This document shows positions 1-5,252 of a DNA stretch of 6,897 bases, piece by piece. Source of the stretch: Nitrospirota bacterium (GTDB taxonomy: Bacteria; Nitrospirota; Thermodesulfovibrionia; Thermodesulfovibrionales; JdFR-88). Numbering within the stretch: the stretch's first letter is position 1; the number at the start of each line of letters is the position of its first letter. The position numbers and the translations under genes were made by a program. The stretch spans positions 1 through 6,897 of the forward strand of contig JAKAMR010000106.1 in assembly GCA_021812785.1 (NCBI GenBank), given 5' to 3'. The notes under the pieces are model-generated. The model was not told the origin of the DNA. It saw nothing but the letters and a program-made list of their open reading frames with translations, and did not search any database.

Positions 1-1
1 C

Positions 2-328
2 AACAGCCTGAAAATGGCTATCGTCATCAAAAAAGACGATGTAGACACGTCGCGGGAAGTCCAGGGGAACCCTTTTATCCTGAAAAAACAGACGAAAACG
101 ACCCTCATCGCCAAAAATGGGGAGACGGTCGTGATATCGGGGTTGACCAGCCAGAATTTGTCGTCCACCGTCAACGGGGTGCCGTTCCTAAAGGACATCC
201 CGCTCATCGGATGGCTCTTCAAGGGGGAAAACAAGGATGACACCATGAACCAGGTGCTGATATTCATCACCCCTTACATTCTGCCCAGGGAAGCCAATGC
301 GGCTTCCACGGCGTCACTCAAAAAATAG
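2..328 (+). CDS. Secretin C-terminal end (MshL/GspD/PilQ family), 5' partial
   Basis: The frame is open from base 2 to a TAG at 326-328, giving the last 108 residues; the start lies outside the window, so the ATG at base 14 is internal. Secretins form the outer-membrane ring through which a pilus or secreted protein leaves the cell. The fragment shows the secretin core signature: a GETVVISGL strand, then VPFLKDIPLIGWLF (the VPxLxxIPxxGxLF motif), then QVLIFITPYILP, the last transmembrane strand of the beta barrel. About 14 residues follow, so no long S-domain for pilotin binding is visible. The gene sits 40 bases before the assembly ATPase, the place of mshL in msh loci once mshM and mshN are missing. 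GspD or PilQ cannot be excluded from the C-terminus alone; MshL is inferred from the neighbours. Confidence 0.93.
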   Translation, partial: NSLKMAIVIKKDDVDTSREVQGNPFILKKQTKTTLIAKNGETVVISGLTSQNLSSTVNGVPFLKDIPLIGWLFKGENKDDTMNQVLIFITPYILPREANAASTASLKK

Positions 329-336
329 GTGAAGAG

Positions 337-372
337 ATGGAAGCGAACATAACCATGCGGAGCCGCCAATGA
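337..372 (+). CDS. Possible 11-codon leader ORF coupled to the ATPase gene
   Basis: ATG at 337 opens an 11-residue reading frame (MEANITMRSRQ) whose TGA at 370-372 overlaps the ATPase start as ATGA. It is preceded by AGGTGA (327-332), a good Shine-Dalgarno that itself overlaps the secretin stop codon, with a short 4-base spacer. The peptide resembles nothing I know. Its likely value, if real, is to carry ribosomes across the 40-base gap between secretin and ATPase. It may equally be chance; the ATPase has its own GGAG. Confidence 0.3.
   Translation: MEANITMRSRQ
359..362 (+). promoter_or_regulatory. Ribosome binding site of the assembly ATPase
   Basis: GGAG lies 6 bases before the ATG at 369. 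It supports this start, which also places the first RLG motif of the MshEN domain at residues 6-8, the usual distance from the N-terminus. Confidence 0.6.
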
Positions 373-2072
373 TCATAACGAAGCGCCTTGGGGAGATGCT
401 TACCGAAAGCAAGCTCCTGACCCCTGCCTCACTGGAGAAGGCCCTTGAGGGCCAGAAAGGGTCCGGCCTGAAACTGGGACAGTATCTCGTCCGGCGCGGG
501 ATCGTGTCCGAAATGCAGATATGCGAGCTGCTGTGCGGGCAGTTGAAGGTAAAAAGATATCATCCGGACCAGTTCCCGCTGGACTTCGGGCTTGCCGAGA
601 TCATACCTTTTGAAATGGCCCAGAAATGCCAGGTGGCCCCCCTGCAAAGAAAGGGACGGCTTCTGGTCGTGGCCACCACCGACCCTCTGGACATCATGGC
701 GATGGACTCCGTAGAGGACCGCACAAACTGCGAAGTGGAGCCCGTCATCTGCACTGAAATGGAACTGACAAAACTGCACAGGATCCTCTATTCCGCCCAG
801 GCGGGACTGGGCGGGGTTGTGACCTCCGTGGAAGGGGAAGAAAAATTTTCCTTCGAAAAAGAGGAAGAGGGCATAGAGGACATCCAGGTATCCTCGGCGC
901 AGGACATGGGCAATGCCCCGGCAGTCATACGGCTGGTAAACTCCATCTTTACAAACGCGGTCCAGGAACGGGCAAGCGATGTCCATATAAGCCCTCAGCA
1001 AAACGGCGTCCAGTTGAGGTTCAGGATAGACGGGAGGCTGAGCAGCATGCCGTCGCCCCCCAAACCTATGTTCCTTCCGATAGTGGCCCGCATAAAGATA
1101 CTGGCAGGGATGGACATAACCCAGTCCAGGGTGCCCCAGGACGGCCGGTTTACGCTCCGCATGGGCAGCAGGATGATCAATGTAAGGGCCTCGACCGTTC
1201 CGACCCTGTATGGCGAAAACCTTGTGCTCCGGCTCCTGGACACGAGCTCCGGCATCCTGACGCTGGACAGGCTTGGCATGTCCGGGGCGGACGCGGAGAG
1301 GGTGAGGGGGATGATCCACAAGCCCTACGGGATGGTTCTGAGCACGGGCCCCACCGGCAGCGGCAAGACCAGCAGCCTCTACGCCATAATCCAGGAGATC
1401 GACACCCCGGATGTGCACATAGTCACCCTTGAGGACCCCGTGGAGTACAAGATAGAAAGCATCCGGCAGATACAGTTGAACGCGAAGGCCGGGATGACCT
1501 TTGCAAGCGGCCTCAGGGCCATCCTGCGCCAGGACCCGGACGTGATAATGGTAGGAGAGATACGCGACAGCGAGACGGCCGGCACAGCCGTCAGGGCGGC
1601 CCAGACAGGGCACCGCCTGCTGAGCACCATGCACACCAACGACGCGGCCGGGGCGGTCTCCAGGCTTGTGGATATGGGGATAGAGCCTTACCTTGTTTCT
1701 TCGATCCTCCTGGTGTCCTTCGCGCAAAGGCTTGTAAGGACGATCTGCCCATACTGCAAAGAGCCTTACACGCCTCCCGCAAAAGCGCTTGCTTCCTGGG
1801 GGCTTGACCGCGTGGAAGGCGCCACCTTCATGCGCGGCCGGGGCTGCCAGCAGTGCATGCAGACCGGGTTCATGGGCAGGACGGGCATTTTCGAGGTGCT
1901 TGTGAACAATGAGAGCCTCCAGGAGATGATCTTGAGAAAGGCACCTGCGCAGGAGATGACACGCGAGGCGGTCTCCTCCGGCAGGATGAGGACCCTTAAG
2001 CAGGACGCGGCCGATAAAGTGGCCAGGGGCATTACCACGCTAGAGGAGGCTCAGGCGACGGTGATGTCGTAA
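369..2072 (+). CDS. mshE: Pilus assembly ATPase, MshE type (GspE/PilB family), with c-di-GMP-binding MshEN domain
   Basis: 567 residues, full length for the family. It is the cytoplasmic hexameric motor that powers pilin polymerisation. Seen in order: an N-terminal MshEN domain with two 24-residue motifs starting at R6-L7-G8 and K35-L36-G37, each ending in Gln (Q29, Q58) and separated by five residues; a linker rich in Glu/Lys (about 155-172); then the GspE core with Walker A GPTGSGKT (327-334), Asp box LEDPVE (354-359), Walker B DPDVIMVGEIRD (389-400, catalytic Glu397) and His box STMHTND (419-425). A zinc-type tetracysteine is present at C460/C463 and C493/C496, which marks assembly ATPases of the GspE/PilB/MshE group and is absent from retraction ATPases (PilT). 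The MshE name rests on the MshEN motif and the MshA-like pilin nearby. Position 10 of the first motif is Lys (K15) where Gly is usual. The platform gene begins 8 bases after the stop. Confidence 0.95.
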   Translation: MIITKRLGEMLTESKLLTPASLEKALEGQKGSGLKLGQYLVRRGIVSEMQICELLCGQLKVKRYHPDQFPLDFGLAEIIPFEMAQKCQVAPLQRKGRLLVVATTDPLDIMAMDSVEDRTNCEVEPVICTEMELTKLHRILYSAQAGLGGVVTSVEGEEKFSFEKEEEGIEDIQVSSAQDMGNAPAVIRLVNSIFTNAVQERASDVHISPQQNGVQLRFRIDGRLSSMPSPPKPMFLPIVARIKILAGMDITQSRVPQDGRFTLRMGSRMINVRASTVPTLYGENLVLRLLDTSSGILTLDRLGMSGADAERVRGMIHKPYGMVLSTGPTGSGKTSSLYAIIQEIDTPDVHIVTLEDPVEYKIESIRQIQLNAKAGMTFASGLRAILRQDPDVIMVGEIRDSETAGTAVRAAQTGHRLLSTMHTNDAAGAVSRLVDMGIEPYLVSSILLVSFAQRLVRTICPYCKEPYTPPAKALASWGLDRVEGATFMRGRGCQQCMQTGFMGRTGIFEVLVNNESLQEMILRKAPAQEMTREAVSSGRMRTLKQDAADKVARGITTLEEAQATVMS

Positions 2073-2080
2073 AAAGCGAT

Positions 2081-3295
2081 ATGGACTATTCTTATCAGGC
2101 GATAAACAGTCTGGGGAACGTCGTAAAGGGGACGATCAGCGCCGCCTCGGAACAGGCGGCGGAAAAGGCCCTCGCTTCAGGCGGGCTTATACCGGTGCAG
2201 GTCGCTCAGGCCAGGGCAAAAACGGGCCCTTCCGGGAAAGGCCCCCTCGGGTTCGCGGGGAAGGTGAAGACGCGAGAGCTGATACTCTTTTCCAAGCAGT
2301 TCCGCTCCATGTTCGGCGCGGGTATACCCGCCCTCCGCCTGCTTGAAGTGCTTGAAGCGCAGACGGAAAACGGAATGCTGAGGAAAGCCGTTTCCGGCAT
2401 GCGGGAGGACATAAGCCGGGGCCTGACGCTCAAGGAGGCCATGGAGAAGCACCCCGCCATATTTTCCCCGCTTTATTGCAACATGATAGGCGCGGGCGAG
2501 GCAAGCGGCAGGATCCCCGAGGTGCTGGACAGGCTTTCTTACATGCTGGAGCATGAGGACCGGGTGAAATCGGACATCCGCTCCGCGCTGCAGTATCCGG
2601 TGGTCGTTCTCATAACGCTCGCAGGCGCGTTCTTTTTCCTTCTGGCCTTCGTGATACCCAGGTTCGCCGATGTGTTTTCAAAGGCGCACCTCACTCTGCC
2701 TCTGCCCACACGGATAGCCATTTCCCTGCATGACGCCCTTATAGGGCACTGGCCCGTAATGTTTGCAGGGGCATTCTGCCTTGTTGCGGGGCTTAGGATG
2801 TACTTCAAAACGGAAAACGGCCGGCTTGCGAAGGACTCCTTCCTGCTACGCCTGCCGGTCTTCGGCCCCCTGTTTATCAAGGCGGCGGTCTCGCGCTTTT
2901 CAAGCATCCTGGCGATACTGCTTTCAAGCGGCGTGCCTGTGACCAGCGCCCTGACGATACTTTCCGGCACGATCGGGAACTCGGCCATGGCGCGGGCCTT
3001 CGAGTCCATAAAGGAACAGATGGTGGAAGGCAAGGGGATAGCCGGCCCGCTGTCGGAGGCGAAGTTCTTTACCCCCATGGTGGTAAGCATGGTTGCCATC
3101 GGAGAGGAATCGGGCGACCTTGAAGGCATGCTCAGGGAAATATCTGTACATTACGACGAGGAGGTGAGGTATGCGGTAAGCAGACTGGCTGACTTGATAA
3201 CGCCCGCGCTGACGGTGGCGCTGGCAGTTGTGGTTGGTTTTTTTGCCTTGGCGGTATTCATGCCCATGTGGGACATGACCAAGATGGTCAAATAA
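2081..3295 (+). CDS. mshG: Inner-membrane platform protein, MshG type (GspF/PilC family)
   Basis: 404 residues, the usual length for GspF/PilC. It is the inner-membrane platform that couples the ATPase to the growing filament. Seen: a short N-terminal region (residues 1-60) opening with the family-typical YSYQAINSLGNVVKGTI; a first GspF domain (about 67-191) with the GAGEASGRIPEVL motif at 137-149; a second copy (about 270-393) with the matching AIGEESGDLEGML at 339-351. Three membrane segments are evident near 172-192, 223-240 and 372-394, the standard topology, so the two GspF domains face the cytoplasm. The start is the ATG 8 bases after the ATPase stop; no clear Shine-Dalgarno is seen, so translation probably depends on coupling with the upstream gene. 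MshG is inferred from context; family membership itself is certain. Confidence 0.95.
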   Translation: MDYSYQAINSLGNVVKGTISAASEQAAEKALASGGLIPVQVAQARAKTGPSGKGPLGFAGKVKTRELILFSKQFRSMFGAGIPALRLLEVLEAQTENGMLRKAVSGMREDISRGLTLKEAMEKHPAIFSPLYCNMIGAGEASGRIPEVLDRLSYMLEHEDRVKSDIRSALQYPVVVLITLAGAFFFLLAFVIPRFADVFSKAHLTLPLPTRIAISLHDALIGHWPVMFAGAFCLVAGLRMYFKTENGRLAKDSFLLRLPVFGPLFIKAAVSRFSSILAILLSSGVPVTSALTILSGTIGNSAMARAFESIKEQMVEGKGIAGPLSEAKFFTPMVVSMVAIGEESGDLEGMLREISVHYDEEVRYAVSRLADLITPALTVALAVVVGFFALAVFMPMWDMTKMVK

Positions 3296-3345
3296 CGATT
3301 TCTTCAGGATTTTATTTTTTCAATAACCGGGAAAGGAAACAAAAA
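3296..3345 (+). promoter_or_regulatory. AT-rich leader of the major pilin gene with Shine-Dalgarno
   Basis: This 50-base gap is markedly AT-rich compared with the genes around it and carries AGGA at 3334-3337, 8 bases before the pilin ATG at 3346, followed by an A-rich start region (AAAAAATG). It is the best ribosome site in the cluster, as expected for the most abundant subunit. I could not find a convincing sigma-70 or sigma-54 promoter here, so a separate pilin promoter is possible but not shown. Confidence 0.5.
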
Positions 3346-3789
3346 ATGAGAAAAATGAAGGCAGTTCTGGGGAGCGAGGGAGGGTTTACCCTCATCGAGA
3401 TGATAGCGGTAATAATCATAATCGGCATTCTTGCCGCTGTGGCCATCCCCAAGTACATGGATATGCAGCAAAAGGCCCAGGAGGCCGCGGCAAACGGCGC
3501 CCTTGCCGCTGCGAAATCAAATCTCACAATGTCCTATGCCGCCGCGCTTATAAACGGGTGCACCCCGGCCACTCTCAACTGGGGCAGCAACAATGACTGG
3601 GAGTGCGGGTCCAGCCCATATGTTGCCCCTTCAACCAACGTCGGGGATTTCACGGCCGCTTATTCGAAATCGAGCGGTTGCGGAGGCAGCGGAGGCCCCT
3701 GCACCATGCAGGTCAAGATCACTGCCGGGCCAAGCTGGTTTGCTACTTCACCATATGTAAACATAAGCAATACCATAAGCCTGCAATAA
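3346..3789 (+). CDS. Major type IV pilin, MshA-like prepilin
   Basis: 147 residues from the ATG at 3346. An in-frame ATG at 3268 would overlap the platform gene and give a 39-residue leader, so it is rejected; AGGA sits correctly before 3346. The leader MRKMKAVLGSEGG ends in Gly13, and prepilin peptidase should cut before F14, leaving a mature pilin of 134 residues with FTLIE at its N-terminus and the Glu5 needed for assembly. The hydrophobic helix (about 14-35) ends in IPKYMDMQQKAQEAAANGAL, the MshA/MshB pattern and not GspG. The C-terminal globular domain has four cysteines (C72, C87, C112, C119) that could form two disulfides, and is Gly/Ser/Asn-rich. Its position, strong ribosome site and downstream hairpin fit the most abundant subunit of the filament. 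MshB-like minor pilin is the main alternative, but it is the only pilin of this type in the window. Confidence 0.9.
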   Translation: MRKMKAVLGSEGGFTLIEMIAVIIIIGILAAVAIPKYMDMQQKAQEAAANGALAAAKSNLTMSYAAALINGCTPATLNWGSNNDWECGSSPYVAPSTNVGDFTAAYSKSSGCGGSGGPCTMQVKITAGPSWFATSPYVNISNTISLQ

Positions 3790-3794
3790 AAAAC

Positions 3795-3832
3795 GTGTGC
3801 CGGCGGCCCGGCTGAGCGGGCCGCCGGCACAC
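3795..3832 (+). terminator. Perfect 16-bp GC-rich hairpin after the pilin gene
   Basis: GTGTGCCGGCGGCCCG (3795-3810) pairs exactly with 3817-3832 around a 6-base loop (GCTGAG). No T-run follows on the plus strand, so it is not a canonical intrinsic terminator for the operon; on the minus strand it is followed by one base and then six T. On the plus strand it more likely attenuates readthrough or protects the 3' end of pilin mRNA from exonucleases, which would lower minor pilin expression. It begins 5 bases after the pilin stop and ends 9 bases before the next start. Confidence 0.7.
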
Positions 3833-3841
3833 CCATGAGAT

Positions 3842-4297
3842 ATGGGGCCTGATATCAAAAACAGCATGGGGTTCACCATGATCGAGCTGATCGCGGTGCT
3901 TGTGATCATAGGGATCATGGCCGCCATGGCGATCTCGCACGCCACGGACACTTCCGCCCTCAGCGTGGATTCCGAGGCCGCCATACTTAAAAACGACCTC
4001 CGCTTCGCACAGATAAAGGCGATGGGCGACATACCGCCGGACACATGGGGGATCAACATAGGAAGCGGCTCTTACACGCTTGTGTGCACCGGGGCAAACT
4101 GCCCGGCAACGGTCCCCAACCTGCCGGGGGACAACTCCCCTGCGCATTCTTTCCCGAAAGGCATATCCGCAACGCCGGAGGAGATAAACTTCGACACCTG
4201 GGGAAGCCCGTCCGGAAGCACGCTCTCCATCACCCTCACCGATGCTTCCAGCACAGCCTCCATTTCGGTTACGCCCGATACGGGGTTCATACAGTGA
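3842..4297 (+). CDS. Minor pilin, MshC/GspH-like
   Basis: 151 residues. Leader MGPDIKNSMG ends at Gly10, followed by FTMIE with Glu5 of the mature protein and a hydrophobic helix to about residue 31. After the helix, a KNDLRFAQIKAMGD segment (50-63) is typical of GspH/FimT-type minor pilins (the xxLRxAQ pattern). The C-terminus ISVTPDTGFIQ is the usual last beta strand of the group. C82 and C87 could form a small disulfide loop. Such proteins sit in the tip complex that primes pilus assembly. The start is forced: an in-frame TGA at 3836-3838 lies just upstream, and the next ATG would leave only a two-residue leader. No proper Shine-Dalgarno is present and the hairpin ends 9 bases before the ATG, so translation should be weak. 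The stop overlaps the next start as GTGA. Confidence 0.88.
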   Translation: MGPDIKNSMGFTMIELIAVLVIIGIMAAMAISHATDTSALSVDSEAAILKNDLRFAQIKAMGDIPPDTWGINIGSGSYTLVCTGANCPATVPNLPGDNSPAHSFPKGISATPEEINFDTWGSPSGSTLSITLTDASSTASISVTPDTGFIQ

Positions 4298-4746
4298 AAG
4301 GCACCGGGAAACATCGGGGCAGTTTCGGGTTTACCCTTATAGAGGTAATCATGACCATAGTTGTGGTTGCCGTCCTTGCGGCCATGATCTATACATACTT
4401 TGGCCCCGCCATTACAGGCAGTTCAACCCCTGTTGCCCGTCTAGAGTCGGCCTTGGGGGCCCAGTCGGCGATGGAAAACGTCACTGCGGACTACCTGGCA
4501 AATTACGGTTCAAAAAACCTTTCGTGGCTGCAAAGCAAGGTGGGGGCGGAGGGCTCCGCCCTGAACCCTTCCTACGGGCAGGGCACTGTAGTTGACAACC
4601 ACTTTATCACGTGGAGCGGAGGGGGCGAGGTAAAAGTCCCTTCTCCTGCCATCAGCAATTGCCTCAAGGTGACGGTCAGGGACAGTGCAGGCGATGTGCT
4701 GACGCAAATTTACACAAGCGGCCAGCAGGGAGTAAACTGCCAATGA
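4294..4746 (+). CDS. Minor pilin, MshD/GspI-like (GTG start)
   Basis: 150 residues from a GTG at 4294 that overlaps the preceding stop codon (GTGA, 4294-4297); GGGG at 4282-4285 is a possible ribosome site. The open frame continues upstream to an ATG at 4045, but that stretch lies inside the MshC-like gene and reads as Arg/His/Pro-rich out-of-frame sequence, so it is rejected. From GTG the leader is 12 residues (VKGTGKHRGSFG), cut before FTLIE; mature Glu5 is present, followed by a hydrophobic helix (about 13-34). The C-terminal strands SNCLKVTVRDSAGDVLTQIYTS resemble GspI/PilV-type minor pilins. C123 and C149 could pair and close the last hairpin. Assignment to MshD rests on fold type and on position between the GspH- and GspJ-like genes. 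It is expected in the tip or priming complex. Confidence 0.86.
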   Translation: MKGTGKHRGSFGFTLIEVIMTIVVVAVLAAMIYTYFGPAITGSSTPVARLESALGAQSAMENVTADYLANYGSKNLSWLQSKVGAEGSALNPSYGQGTVVDNHFITWSGGGEVKVPSPAISNCLKVTVRDSAGDVLTQIYTSGQQGVNCQ

Positions 4747-5252
4747 GGAGCGCCGGGCTGCTTTCGCGCGGGGAAAGCGGGTTCACCCTTATAGAGATGA
4801 TAGCCGCCATCGTCATAGGGGCTGTTATCCTTGCGGTGGCCGGCATGTGGATAGTCAACGTAACAAACGGTTATCTGCTCACAAGGCAGAGCACAACGGC
4901 GGCCTTCAAGGTGCAGGCCGCCACGCTGCGCCTGGAAAAGGAGTTCCACATAATAACGGCGGTATCATCGGGAAGCGCCACCCGGCTTGACTACACCAAC
5001 GACAGGGGTGGGACCCCGTCAAGCCACACGCTTGCCTTCTCCGGCCCCCCCGGTTCCACCATCCAGCTTGACGGCAAAACGCTCCTGGACGATGTATCTG
5101 GCTTCAAGCTGACCTATTCAAGCGCATACAACGGGCCGTTCACTACGGGCTGGACCCCCGGGGACAAGGTCATCAATCTTGCTTTCACCATTTCAGGCTT
5201 CGGCGGCGCTCAAAACACTTTTTCCGTGCGGGTGAGGTCTGAAAACCTGTGA
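4743..5252 (+). CDS. Minor pilin, MshO/GspJ/PilW-like
   Basis: 169 residues from the ATG at 4743, which overlaps the previous stop (ATGA, 4743-4746); AGGGAG at 4727-4732 is 10 bases upstream. The open frame reaches back to 4611, but that part is inside the MshD-like gene. The leader MRSAGLLSRGESG (13 residues) precedes FTLIEM with mature Glu5 and a hydrophobic helix to about residue 39. The protein then shows the GspJ/PilW pattern: AATLRLEKEFHIITAVSS (59-76) on the amphipathic helix, LLDDVSGFKLTY (114-125) and a final strand FSVRVRSENL. No cysteines are present, unlike the other pilins here. GspJ-type subunits form a tip trimer with the GspI- and GspK-type proteins, which matches the neighbours on both sides. 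The stop overlaps the next GTG start. Confidence 0.87.
   Translation: MRSAGLLSRGESGFTLIEMIAAIVIGAVILAVAGMWIVNVTNGYLLTRQSTTAAFKVQAATLRLEKEFHIITAVSSGSATRLDYTNDRGGTPSSHTLAFSGPPGSTIQLDGKTLLDDVSGFKLTYSSAYNGPFTTGWTPGDKVINLAFTISGFGGAQNTFSVRVRSENL

Noticed and set aside
429..1727. Long minus-strand open frame (432 codons) opposite the ATPase gene
   Set aside because: It is antisense to a gene with every catalytic motif intact; its composition (His/Gly/Arg/Pro-rich) is that of a GC-rich shadow frame, with no recognisable domain.
2539..3129. Minus-strand frame of 196 codons opposite the platform gene
   Set aside because: It is a shadow of a full-length GspF-family gene, rich in Ser/Arg/Pro with no family motif.
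3212..3240. Sigma-54-like promoter (TGGC...TTGG) before the pilin gene
   Set aside because: The GG and GC elements are not at the required spacing and the -12 GC is missing; the match lies within platform coding sequence.
3276..3290. TGACC-AAGAT-GGTCA inverted repeat as an operator before the pilin gene
   Set aside because: Only five bases per arm and inside the platform coding region; likely chance.
3268..3345. In-frame ATG at 3268 as the pilin start
   Set aside because: It lies inside the end of the platform gene and would give a 39-residue leader; the ATG at 3346 has AGGA 8 bases upstream and gives a normal 13-residue leader.
3346..3789. Conductive (e-pilin) role for the major pilin
   Set aside because: The protein is much longer than the short aromatic-rich Geobacter-type pilin and shows no matching aromatic spacing in its helix.
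4045..4293. Upstream extension of the MshD-like gene from ATG 4045
   Set aside because: It overlaps the MshC-like gene in another frame and encodes Arg/His/Pro-rich sequence with no pilin features; GTG 4294 gives a proper prepilin leader.
4611..4742. Upstream extension of the MshO-like gene from ATG 4611
   Set aside because: It overlaps the MshD-like gene; ATG 4743 overlaps its stop codon and gives a 13-residue leader ending in Gly.
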